A stretch of 6,434 bases of DNA from CAZTHL01 sp964613585. Lineage in GTDB: Bacteria > Pseudomonadota > Alphaproteobacteria > DSM-16000 > Inquilinaceae. The translations under genes were made by a program, and so were the position numbers. Below, piece by piece: positions 1-6,339 of this stretch; within the stretch, counting starts at the first letter, position 1, and every line of letters starts with the position of its first letter. The stretch lies in contig CAZTHL010000138.1 of the NCBI GenBank assembly GCA_964613585.1, positions 1-6,434 on the forward strand, read 5' to 3'. The notes beneath the pieces were generated by a model. That model searched no databases. It was not told the origin of the DNA and saw nothing but the letters and a program-made list of their open reading frames with translations.

Positions 1-56
1 CGCCGATCCCGGGGCGCCGATCCCGGGGCGCCGATCCCGGGGCGCCGATCCCGGGG
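1..56. repeat. 14-bp tandem repeat, 4 copies, cut by window edge
   Basis: Four perfect head-to-tail copies of CGCCGATCCCGGGG. The array starts at the first base of the window, so its true length is unknown. Read on the minus strand the unit is CCCCGGGATCGGCG, which resembles the unit of the array at 1183-1380 on the plus strand. There are no spacers, so this is a minisatellite and not a CRISPR. Confidence 0.95.
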
Positions 57-337
57 CACGGTCACGCGCCGGACGGCTCCGCCTCTTCCTTGCGCGCCGC
101 GCCCGGGACCGGCACGGCCTCGCCGTGGTCCCGCCCCAGGCGATGCGCCTTCCATCCGCCGAGCGTCCGCCCCTCCCGTCCTGCATCACGCCACGCGTGA
201 CAGACGGGCCCGCCCGCTCGGCCCCCGGCCGGCGGGGCAGGCTGAGACGAGGCCGGTCAATCGACGATCCCGCGACCCGGAACAATCGTCGGCCGTCGCG
301 CTTCCGATAGCGAGGGTGGCGCACGGAGGGATGAGGC
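57..337. other. Intergenic stretch with no convincing gene
   Basis: I see no supportable coding region. A minus-strand frame stays open from about 257 down to a TGA at 62-64, but it has no ATG, GTG or TTG at a useful position. A plus-strand GTG frame at 125-310 gives an arginine/proline-rich peptide with no recognisable family and no ribosome site. The right end must hold the leader of the MORN gene at 338. I cannot pick out a clear sigma-70 promoter. Confidence 0.5.
262..291. promoter_or_regulatory. Inverted repeat upstream of the MORN gene
   Basis: CGACGAT (262-268) and ATCGTCG (285-291) form perfect 7-bp arms 16 bp apart, about 45 bp before the MORN start codon. The position suits an operator or a leader hairpin. 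The arms are short and the region is GC-rich, so chance is possible. There is no T tract, which argues against an intrinsic terminator. Confidence 0.3.
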
Positions 338-1177
338 ATGCGGACCTGGGCTTTGCTGGCGAGCGCGATGGTGGTGGCAACCGCGCCGGCGGCCCCGGCG
401 CAGGAGACGGGCGGCTGGCTGGCCGACGCCGTCTCCGGCTGCGAGGTCTGGAGCACCGACCCGCCGCGGGCCGGCGAGGGCGTCTCCTGGTCCGGCGCCT
501 GTCGTGACGGCAAGGCCATCGGCTACGGCGTGCTCGTCTGGTGGGACGAGACCGGCCTGCAGGGCCGCTATTTCGGCGAGATGGCCGGCGGCAAGCTCGA
601 CGGCGCGGGCCGGCTCGTGCTGCGGGACGAGGCCGCGGGCGGCTTCACCGAGTATCTGGGCCGCTTCGCCGAGAGCCGGCCCGTGGGCAAGGGCTTCCTC
701 GAGACGGCGGCCGGCGCGCGCTTCCAGGGCGAGCTGCTCGACGGCCTGAGCCACGGCCGCGGCGTCCTGGTCACGCCCGAGGGCGCGCTGATCCGCGGCG
801 AGTTCCGGGACGGCGAGGCCGTAGGCCAGGTGCTGGTCCGCTACGAGACCGAGGAGGGCGAGCGCTACGTCGGGGAGGCCGAGGACGGCGCGCGGCACGG
901 CTACGGCCTGCTCGTCGCGGCCGATGACGACCTCTATGTCGGCCGCTTCGCCGAGGGCGAGCCGCACGGGCCGGGGATCTACCAGGGGACCGGCGGCGAC
1001 CGCTATCTGGGCGAGTTCGCCGACGGGCGCCCGACCGGCTTCGGCTCCGCCATGGACGCCGAGGGCAACGTGATCCAGGGCCGCTTCGTCGAAGGCGAGC
1101 CCGACGGCACCGTGCTGGTGACCACCGCCGAGGGCCGGCAGGAGGTCACCACCTGGCAGGCCGGGGAGACGAACTGA
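338..1177 (+). CDS. Exported MORN-repeat protein
   Basis: This 279-residue protein begins with a Sec-type signal peptide: R2, a hydrophobic stretch to about residue 18, then APAAPAQ with likely cleavage near residues 20-22. The rest is almost entirely MORN repeats of the YxGxxxxGxxxGxGxL type, about nine of them. Recognisable ones begin near W51, Y78, Y106, F129, I152, Y177, Y200, Y223 and I246. Later copies are cleaner, for example YVGRFAEGEPHGPG and YLGEFADGRPTGFG. C35 and C55 lie before and within the first repeat and could form a disulfide. MORN repeats form an elongated beta-hairpin ribbon, linked in various proteins to membrane or partner binding; no enzymatic domain is present. The start is supported by GGAGGG at 325-330, seven bases before the ATG. 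The substrate or partner is unknown. It is followed directly by a tandem repeat array and a small exported protein. Confidence 0.9.
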   Translation: MRTWALLASAMVVATAPAAPAQETGGWLADAVSGCEVWSTDPPRAGEGVSWSGACRDGKAIGYGVLVWWDETGLQGRYFGEMAGGKLDGAGRLVLRDEAAGGFTEYLGRFAESRPVGKGFLETAAGARFQGELLDGLSHGRGVLVTPEGALIRGEFRDGEAVGQVLVRYETEEGERYVGEAEDGARHGYGLLVAADDDLYVGRFAEGEPHGPGIYQGTGGDRYLGEFADGRPTGFGSAMDAEGNVIQGRFVEGEPDGTVLVTTAEGRQEVTTWQAGETN

Positions 1178-1182
1178 TGCCG

Positions 1183-1380
1183 GCGGGCCCGGGACGGCGA
1201 GCCCGGGACGGCGNNNNNNNNNNNNNNNNNNNNNNNNNNNNNNNNNNNNNNNNNNNNNNNNNNNNNNNNNNNNNNNNNNNNNNNNNNNNNNNNNNNNNNN
1301 NNNNNNNNNNNNNGCCCGGGACGGCGAGCCCGGGACGGCGGGCCCGGGACGGCGGGCCCGGGACGGCGGGCCCGGAACGG
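1183..1380. repeat. 14-bp tandem repeat array interrupted by the N gap
   Basis: Copies of GCGRGCCCGGGACG (R is G or A) stand on both sides of the gap. Copies at 1183-1196 and 1197-1210 plus a partial precede it. A partial and full copies at 1324-1337, 1338-1351, 1352-1365 and 1366-1379 follow it. The last copy carries GGA to GAA decay. Both gap edges are inside the repeat, so the assembly most likely collapsed or broke here and the real copy number is unknown. The array begins six bases after the MORN stop codon and ends about 22 bases before the next start codon. Confidence 0.95.
1214..1313. other. Assembly gap of exactly 100 N
   Basis: One hundred consecutive N, the conventional placeholder for a scaffold gap of unknown size. 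Any reading frame drawn across it is meaningless, including the apparent plus-strand frame running from 1177 to 1680. Confidence 0.98.
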
Positions 1381-1401
1381 CGAGCGGCGATGGAGCGGAG
1401 C

Positions 1402-1680
1402 ATGAACGGACGGACGGGGAGCGGGCGGCTGACGGACGGGCGGGCTCGGCGGCGGCGGATCGCGGCGGGTCCGGCCGCGCGCCTGGCGGGCGCGGTGCTG
1501 ATGGTGCTGGCGCTCGCGGCGGCGGCGGCGCCGGAGGCCACGGCCGGCCCGGTAAAGAAGGGTGCCGGCTGGGGTGCGGCCGGCGGCGCGGTGATCGGCG
1601 GCATCACCGGCGGCAGCCCGCTCAAGGGGGCGGCCGCCGGCGCCGCCGCCGGCGCCATCATCGGCAAGATCAAGAAGTAG
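1402..1680 (+). CDS. Small exported glycine-zipper protein
   Basis: With the start at 1402 this is 92 residues. A basic n-region (RARRRR, 14-19) is followed by a hydrophobic segment of roughly residues 28-43 and a plausible signal peptidase site after ATA at 46-48. The mature part would be about 44 residues: GPVKKGAGWG, then two glycine-zipper segments (GAAGGAVIGGITGG and GAAAGAAAGAIIG) joined by SPLK, then a basic KIKK tail. The paired G/A-rich helices resemble YMGG-like glycine-zipper envelope proteins, which pack in or on membranes; the function here is unknown. I prefer the ATG at 1402 because GGAG at 1392-1395 sits six bases before it. The ATG at 1390 (96 residues) has no comparable site. 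The tandem array ends immediately upstream, so a promoter of its own would have to lie in the repeats. Co-transcription with the MORN gene is an alternative. Confidence 0.7.
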   Translation: MNGRTGSGRLTDGRARRRRIAAGPAARLAGAVLMVLALAAAAAPEATAGPVKKGAGWGAAGGAVIGGITGGSPLKGAAAGAAAGAIIGKIKK

Positions 1681-1683
1681 CAC

Positions 1684-1700
1684 GGCGGCGCCCGGCCGCC
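1684..1700 (+). terminator. Weak GC hairpin after the glycine-zipper gene
   Basis: GGCGGC (1684-1689) and GCCGCC (1695-1700) can pair as a 6-bp stem with a 5-base loop, three bases after the stop codon at 1678-1680. No T tract follows, so it would be an atypical terminator, and such stems occur by chance at this GC content. Confidence 0.25.
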
Positions 1701-1739
1701 CGCGACCGCAACGCCGGCGCCGTCATCGACCGGCCCGCC

Positions 1740-1804
1740 GGCTTGACCGGCCCGTCGGCTTGACCGGCCCGTCGGCTTGACCGGCCCGTCGGCTTGACCG
1801 GCCG
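1740..1804. repeat. 17-bp tandem repeat, about 3.8 copies
   Basis: GGCTTGACCGGCCCGTC is repeated perfectly at 1740-1756, 1757-1773 and 1774-1790, followed by a partial copy from 1791. A degenerate partial copy precedes it (TCGACCGGCCCGCC near 1726). It lies in the gap between two convergent genes. Confidence 0.95.
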
Positions 1805-1805
1805 G

Positions 1806-1839
1806 GGTGCCTTGGCCGAGGTGCCTTGGCCGAGGTGCC
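1806..1839. repeat. 14-bp tandem repeat, 2.4 copies
   Basis: GGTGCCTTGGCCGA occurs at 1806-1819 and 1820-1833, then GGTGCC. It directly abuts the 17-bp array but shares no unit sequence with it. Confidence 0.9.
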
Positions 1840-1971
1840 GCCAACACCGCCCCGGCGCAGGCGGGCCGGCCCGTGCCCGGATCGGATCCGGTCCCTGACC
1901 CCCGACGCCACGCGTGCCGGCGGCGCAGGCCGCCTTCTCGCCCCTCCCCCGTGCGCTCGCGCAGGGCACGA
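1840..1971. other. Rest of the convergent intergenic gap
   Basis: The gap between the glycine-zipper stop (1680) and the end of the importer operon (2022) is 341 bp. Apart from three tandem arrays and a weak hairpin I find nothing in it: no gene, no RNA gene, and no T-tailed terminator for the leftward operon. Confidence 0.5.
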
Positions 1972-2010
1972 ACAGGCTTGCAAGAACAGGCTTGCAAGAA
2001 CAGGCTTGGG
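1972..2010. repeat. 14-bp tandem repeat, about 2.8 copies, with CTTGCAAG palindrome
   Basis: ACAGGCTTGCAAGA occurs at 1972-1985 and 1986-1999, with a partial ACAGGCTTGGG from 2000. Each full unit contains the 8-bp palindrome CTTGCAAG. It is noticeably less GC-rich than its surroundings and lies 11 bases beyond the stop codon of the second permease, so it would be in the 3' end of the operon transcript. Confidence 0.9.
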
Positions 2011-2021
2011 GGCCCTGTCGC

Positions 2022-2996
2022 CTATGGCTCCGGCACGGCCTCGGGCGCAGTCGGGCGGCGGCGGCCGCGGCGGCGGGCGAGCGCCTGCGGGATCACGCCG
2101 TAGCACGGGGCGAGCAGCATGGCGGCGACCTGCAGCAGGCCGGCGACCACGGCGATCATGCCGGCGGCGTTGAGCGAGCTCGAGCCGCCGATCCAGAACG
2201 GCCCGAAGGCGGCCAGGACGTAGCCGCCGACCCCGGCCGCGACGGCGGCCAGCGCGCTCAGCAGGATCTGCGCGCCCAGCCGGTCGGTCAGCATGCGCGC
2301 CGTCGCCGCCGGACAGATGAACATGGCGATGACCAGGATCGAGCCGACCGCCTCGAACGCCGCCACCGCGGCCGCCGCCACCAGCACGATCAGCCCGGCG
2401 CTCACCAGCCGCGGCGACAGGCCCAGGCTGGCGGCCAGGCCCGGGTCGAAGGTGGCGACCTGCAGCTCCTTGAAGAACAGCCCGATCAGCAGCGCGATCA
2501 CCAGGGTCACCGCGAGCAGGGTCACCACCTGGCGCGGCGCGGTCGCCAGCACCGCCGGGTCGAGCAGGTCGCCCCAGGCCGTCGGCCCGAGCCACAGGGT
2601 CGCCTCCAGTTCGCCGTAGAGCGCGTGCTGGACGTCGAGATGGACGTTGCCGACCTGCTGCTCGAGCAGCACGACGCCGAGCGCGAACATGGCGGTGAAC
2701 ACCACGCCCATGGCCGCGCCGGGCTCGAGCCGGCCGAGGCGGCGGATCAGCTCGATCAGGGCGGCCGCCAGCAGCGCCGCGGCGAAGGCGCCGGCCATCA
2801 TGGCGGGCGCGGTGATCTCGCCGGCCACCAGGAAGCCGATGACGATGCCCGGCAGCACCACGTGGGACATGGCGTCGCCGATCAGCGCCTGGCGCCGCAG
2901 CACCAGGAAGTTGCCGAGCAGGCCGCAGGCGAGCGCCGCCAGGACGCCGACCAGGATCGCCGGCAGGTCGATCTGCAGGAACGCGGCAAGGCTCAT
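2022..2996 (-). CDS. Metal ABC transporter permease (TroD/MntD/SitD type)
   Basis: This 324-residue inner-membrane permease belongs to the ABC-3 (ZnuB/TroCD) family and would form half of the channel with its upstream neighbour. Hydrophobic segments run through residues 13-33, 46-83, 94-112, 155-175, 197-230, 243-264 and 277-296. Family signatures include the cytoplasmic RRQALIGDAMSHVVLPG segment (35-50), VHLDVQHALYGELEA (118-132), typical of the second permease of Mn/Fe importers, and FFKELQVATFDPGLA (174-188). The tail from about 306 is basic and then proline-rich. The start is the ATG at 2996, which overlaps the upstream permease stop as ATGA. GGAGG, seven bases upstream (complement at 3004-3008), supports it. 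The same frame stays open far upstream but is only antisense shadow there. It is the last gene of the operon. Metal specificity cannot be read from the sequence. Confidence 0.95.
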   Translation of the reverse strand: MSLAAFLQIDLPAILVGVLAALACGLLGNFLVLRRQALIGDAMSHVVLPGIVIGFLVAGEITAPAMMAGAFAAALLAAALIELIRRLGRLEPGAAMGVVFTAMFALGVVLLEQQVGNVHLDVQHALYGELEATLWLGPTAWGDLLDPAVLATAPRQVVTLLAVTLVIALLIGLFFKELQVATFDPGLAASLGLSPRLVSAGLIVLVAAAAVAAFEAVGSILVIAMFICPAATARMLTDRLGAQILLSALAAVAAGVGGYVLAAFGPFWIGGSSSLNAAGMIAVVAGLLQVAAMLLAPCYGVIPQALARRRGRRRPTAPEAVPEP

Positions 2997-4252
2997 GGCC
3001 GGCCCTCCGGCCCCGGGGCGGGGCGCGCGCCGACCGGGACGCCGGCGGCGATCCGCCGCTCGAGCTCGGCCACCAGGTCGGCCGGCAGCGCCGCCTCCAC
3101 CGGCCGGGCCGCCCAGTCGGGATGGCCCAGCGCCTCCTCCGGGTGATCCGCGAGGAAGCGGTCCCACAGCGCCTGCTGCCGCCAAGCCTCGCCGGCCGCC
3201 GCCCGGCCGCGCAGTGTGGGCCGGCCGGCGGCGTCGACCAGGCCGGAGCGGGCCAGGCGCCGGCGGCTCGCCGCCTGGACCACCGGGCGCCCCTCGGCCA
3301 GGCGCAGCAGGGCCTGGTGCCGGCGCACCCGCCGCCGGAAGCGCAGCTGGCGCAGGGCCGCGGCGGCCACCCCGCGCGACGGCGCCAGCAGCAGGCTGAC
3401 GGTGAACAGGGCGAAGGTGGTGAGCACGATGACCCCGCCCGCCGGCAGGTCGGGGAAGAGCGCCGACAGGCCGGCGCCGAGCCAGCCGCTCGCGGCGCCG
3501 AAGCCGGCGGCGATGGCGACCATCGGGCCGAGCCGCTCGGTCCAGAAGCGGGCGGCCACCGGCGGCACGATGACCAGCGCGATGATCAGCACGAGGCCGA
3601 CCGTCTTGAGCCCGATCGAGACGATGGCGAGCAGCAGCAGCATCATGGCGAGGTCGAGGCGCGCCACCGGCCAGCCGAGCGCGCGGCCGAACCCGGGGTC
3701 GAACGAGACCGTGGCGAACTCCTTGAACAGCAGCAGCGTCAGCAGCGTCACCACGAGCGCGGCCGCGGCGATCAGCTCCGCCTCGTCCCGCCGCATCGCC
3801 GCGGTCTGGCCCAGGAGGAAGCTGTCGAGCCCGGCAAGGCCGCCGGCCGGCACGGTCTGGATGTGGCTGAGCAGGACGACGCCGAGGCCGAAGAACACGC
3901 TCAGCACCGTGCCGATGGCGGTGTCCTCGGGCAGACGGGTGTGATCGCGGATCCACTGCACCGCCAGCACGCCCATGAGGCCGCTGAGCGCGGCGCCGGC
4001 GAGCAGCGCCGGCAGGCTGCGGCCGCTGCCGCCGAGCGCCAGCGCCACCAGGAAGCCGAGGGCGATGCCGGGCAGGGTGGCATGGCTGATGGCGTCGCTG
4101 ATGAGCGCGCGCTTGCGCAGGTAGACGAACACGCCGATCGCCCCGGCGCCGGCGCCGAGCAGCGCGGCCCCGGTCAGCACCACGGCGCTGTTGTAGCCGG
4201 CCTGGAGCGTGAGGATGGCCAGCGCTTCGGCCAGCAGGGCGGGCACGGTCAT
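2993..4252 (-). CDS. Metal ABC transporter permease with DtxR-like C-terminal extension (TroC/MntC type)
   Basis: This 419-residue protein has two parts. Residues 1-295 are an ABC-3 family permease: hydrophobic segments near 10-45, 58-100, 112-130, 158-177, 200-232, 243-262 and 272-291, the conserved LISDAISHATLPG (50-62), and FKEFATVSFDPGFG (176-189). Residues from about 300 to 419 are a soluble, arginine-rich cytosolic extension. Its RRLARSGLVDAAGRPTLRGR and ALWDRFLADH stretches recall the wing and following helix of DtxR/MntR-family proteins, a domain seen at the C-terminus of some TroC/MntC permeases. The ATG at 4252 lacks a Shine-Dalgarno sequence but sits at the end of a chain of ATGA stop/start overlaps coming from the ATPase gene. 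An in-frame start further upstream is blocked by TGA at 4277-4279. It pairs with the downstream permease through a 4-base overlap. Confidence 0.93.
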   Translation of the reverse strand: MTVPALLAEALAILTLQAGYNSAVVLTGAALLGAGAGAIGVFVYLRKRALISDAISHATLPGIALGFLVALALGGSGRSLPALLAGAALSGLMGVLAVQWIRDHTRLPEDTAIGTVLSVFFGLGVVLLSHIQTVPAGGLAGLDSFLLGQTAAMRRDEAELIAAAALVVTLLTLLLFKEFATVSFDPGFGRALGWPVARLDLAMMLLLLAIVSIGLKTVGLVLIIALVIVPPVAARFWTERLGPMVAIAAGFGAASGWLGAGLSALFPDLPAGGVIVLTTFALFTVSLLLAPSRGVAAAALRQLRFRRRVRRHQALLRLAEGRPVVQAASRRRLARSGLVDAAGRPTLRGRAAAGEAWRQQALWDRFLADHPEEALGHPDWAARPVEAALPADLVAELERRIAAGVPVGARPAPGPEGRP

Positions 4253-4310
4253 GGCAGGGTCATGGCGCGGGCGGGGTCATGGCGCGGGCGGGGTCATGGC
4301 GCGGGCGGGG

Positions 4311-4313
<3 letters not shown>
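4250..4313 (-). promoter_or_regulatory. Chain of ATGA stop/start minicistrons between ATPase and permease
   Basis: Reading the minus strand from the ATPase stop (TGA 4313-4311), three ATGs occur before the permease ATG, at 4297, 4280 and 4263. The first two open identical six-codon frames (MTPPAP), each ended by a TGA that overlaps the next ATG as ATGA. The third (MTLP) ends in a TGA overlapping the permease ATG at 4252. A ribosome ending on the ATPase could therefore pass to the permease by serial re-initiation. No Shine-Dalgarno lies in the chain. The frames are seen directly; the role is inferred. Confidence 0.45.
4259..4309. repeat. 17-bp tandem repeat, 3 copies, in the operon gap
   Basis: GTCATGGCGCGGGCGGG is repeated perfectly at 4259-4275, 4276-4292 and 4293-4309. 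A shortened copy (GTCATGGCAGG) at 4248-4258 covers the permease start codon, and a partial GTCAGG from 4310 covers the ATPase stop. The repeated element is therefore the stop/start junction itself. Confidence 0.97.
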
Positions 4314-5117
<804 letters not shown>

Positions 5118-5181
5118 GGGCTCGGGAGTCCTTCCGGCTCGGCCGCGCCGGTCGCCGCTCCGGCGCCGACGTCATCGGACT

Positions 5182-5208
5182 TTGAACAGATGTTCACATC
5201 GATATACT
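5182..5208 (+). promoter_or_regulatory. Candidate rightward promoter
   Basis: TTGAAC (5182-5187) and TATACT (5203-5208) resemble -35 and -10 boxes with a 15-bp spacer, which is short. The palindrome at 5183-5196 overlaps the -35. No plus-strand gene follows, so any product would be a non-coding or antisense transcript. Confidence 0.3.
5183..5196. promoter_or_regulatory. Perfect palindrome, candidate metalloregulator operator
   Basis: TGAACA-GA-TGTTCA is a perfect 6-2-6 dyad in a locally AT-richer patch, 66 bases upstream of the ATPase start at 5117. Its form suits a dimeric repressor, and its place ahead of a metal importer suggests a DtxR/MntR- or Fur-family regulator; the regulator itself is not in the window. 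A TATATC (minus strand, 5206-5201) adjoins it, so it could also occlude a leftward -10 region with no clear -35. Confidence 0.5.
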
Positions 5209-5273
5209 TGGGCTATTCCTTGCGCCGGCGCGTTCAAGTCTCAGTCGCATCCAAGGGAAAGCCCTCCTGGACA

Positions 5274-5300
5274 AGTATAGCCCGTCCGGGCGCGCTTCAA
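5274..5300 (-). promoter_or_regulatory. Candidate leftward promoter for the importer operon
   Basis: On the minus strand TTGAAG (5300-5295) is followed after 15 bases by TATACT (5279-5274), a good -10. Transcription would start near 5267 and give a leader of about 150-195 bases before the ATPase start codon. The spacing is short, and the element is a mirror image of the rightward candidate at 5182-5208. Confidence 0.4.
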
Positions 5301-5460
5301 GTCTTGCCGTTGAACAAGCCGCCACTGTCGGAGCGCGCACGCCGTCCCCGGCCGAGGGCAGGGGCGGCGAGGCCCGCGTTTACCGGATTGAAGGATCCTG
5401 CTCCTATTCCTGCGGCCGTACTCCCAGAGAAAGGCGGAGCGAGGCGACGAAGGGACAGAC

Positions 5461-5719
5461 GATGACGATCCGTCCTAGAGCGCTTCCGGATTGGGTGGCC
5501 TCGCCCGGCCGGGCGATGGGCCGGCCGGGCGAGGGGCCGGCCGGTCGAGGGGCCGGCCGTGCCGCGGGGACCGGCCGGGGGGCCGGCCGAGGGGAGCCGG
5601 TCGGTCGAGGGGCCGGTCGAGGGGGCCGGCCGAGGGGGGCCGGCCGCAGCTCGTGCCGGCCGTGCCGCGGGGACCGGCCTCGGGACGGCCGTGCCGCCCA
5701 GGCGGGGCCCGACGAAAGC
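5461..5719. repeat. Degenerate GGCCGG/GGTCGAGGGG repeat block
   Basis: A non-coding, low-complexity stretch between the tadA stop and the importer control region, densest from about 5510 to 5690. GGTCGAGGGGCCGG occurs at 5543-5556 and 5603-5616, and again with an extra G at 5615-5629. A 25-bp exact direct repeat starts at 5552 and 5655. I see no gene in it. Plus-strand G runs at 5591, 5609, 5621 and 5634 give weak G-quadruplex potential. Confidence 0.75.
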
Positions 5720-6256
5720 CTACGTCTCGCTACCGCGCGGCCCGGCGGCGGGATCGAGATCGGGCCCGGTCTCCGGCCCCGCCCCGGGCCCGGCCTCCCG
5801 ATCGTCCGTCGGGCCCGGGCGGCGCCGGCGGGCGCGGAAGAAGCCGCGCAGCAGCGCCGCCGAGCGCTCCGCGGCGACGCCGCCCCGCACCGAGGGCCGC
5901 CAGTGGCAGGTCGGCTGGGCGAAGAAGCGCGGCCCGTTGACCACGGCGCCGCCCTTGGGGTCCGAGGCGCCGTAGACCAGCCGCTCGATCCGGGCGAAGC
6001 TGATCGCCGCCGCGCACAGCGCGCAGGGCTCGAGCGTGGTGTAGAGCACGGTGCCGGGCAGCCGGGGCCGGCCGGCCGCCGCCGCCGCACGCCGGATCAC
6101 CAGGACCTCGGCGTGCGCGGTCGGATCGGCCAGCGCCTCGGTCCGGTTGCCGCCGACCGCCAGGACCCGGCCGCTGCCGCCGTCGACCAGCACGGCGCCG
6201 ACCGGCACCTCGCCCGCGGCGCCGGCGGCCTCGGCGGCGGCCAGCGCCAGGGCCAT
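5720..6256 (-). CDS. tadA: tRNA-specific adenosine deaminase TadA
   Basis: This 178-residue zinc enzyme of the CDA superfamily would convert the wobble adenosine A34 of tRNA-Arg(ACG) to inosine. The zinc and catalytic motifs are intact: TAHAE with H48 and proton-shuttle E50, and TLEPCALC with C78 and C81. SFARIERLVYGASDPKGGAV (86-105) and RFFAQPTCHWRP (110-121) match the alphaproteobacterial TadA pattern as I recall it from Agrobacterium, with W119 where a second histidine is usual. The conserved core ends near FFRARRR (139-145). About 33 further residues, rich in G, P, D and E, form an unusual tail. The ATG at 6256 has GGAG six bases upstream, but the frame is open to the window edge and family members usually begin a few residues earlier. 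A guanine or other nucleoside deaminase is a less likely reading. Confidence 0.9.
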   Translation of the reverse strand: MALALAAAEAAGAAGEVPVGAVLVDGGSGRVLAVGGNRTEALADPTAHAEVLVIRRAAAAAGRPRLPGTVLYTTLEPCALCAAAISFARIERLVYGASDPKGGAVVNGPRFFAQPTCHWRPSVRGGVAAERSAALLRGFFRARRRRPGPTDDREAGPGAGPETGPDLDPAAGPRGSET

Positions 6257-6339
6257 CAGCCGCTCCGCCTGGTCGTCCGGCTCGCCCGTGGCCTGCGCGT
6301 CCGCCGTGTCCCGGGCGACCGCCGCGCCGCGGTCGCCGG

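Larger units (their letters stand above)
5118..5460. other. Upstream control region of the importer operon
   Basis: About 340 bp without a supportable gene, part of it visibly less GC-rich than its surroundings (5175-5320). It contains the palindrome and promoter-like elements listed separately. It also has a direct repeat: GGCGCGTTCAAGTCT at 5227-5241 and, with one extra C, at 5289-5304. A lone TGAACA half-site is at 5311-5316. There is no substrate-binding protein gene and no regulator gene here. Confidence 0.6.

Noticed and set aside
62..257. Minus-strand frame ending ...EEAEPSGA before TGA at 62-64
   Set aside because: Locally protein-like, but it has no usable start codon in its 64 codons and matches no family I know.
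257..967. Minus-strand frame opposite the MORN gene
   Set aside because: The product is alanine/leucine-rich without motifs. The plus strand has clear periodic MORN repeats, a signal peptide and a good ribosome site.
1177..1680. Apparent continuous plus-strand frame from a TGATG overlap at the MORN stop to the glycine-zipper stop
   Set aside because: It crosses 100 N of unknown true length and a 14-bp array whose copies shift the frame, so continuity has no meaning.
5204..5268. AGGAGG on the minus strand (5268-5263) followed by an 18-codon leader-like frame (MRLRLERAG...)
   Set aside because: The ATG is 12 bases away, the peptide has no attenuator-like codon run, and the site would be at the extreme 5' end of the predicted transcript.
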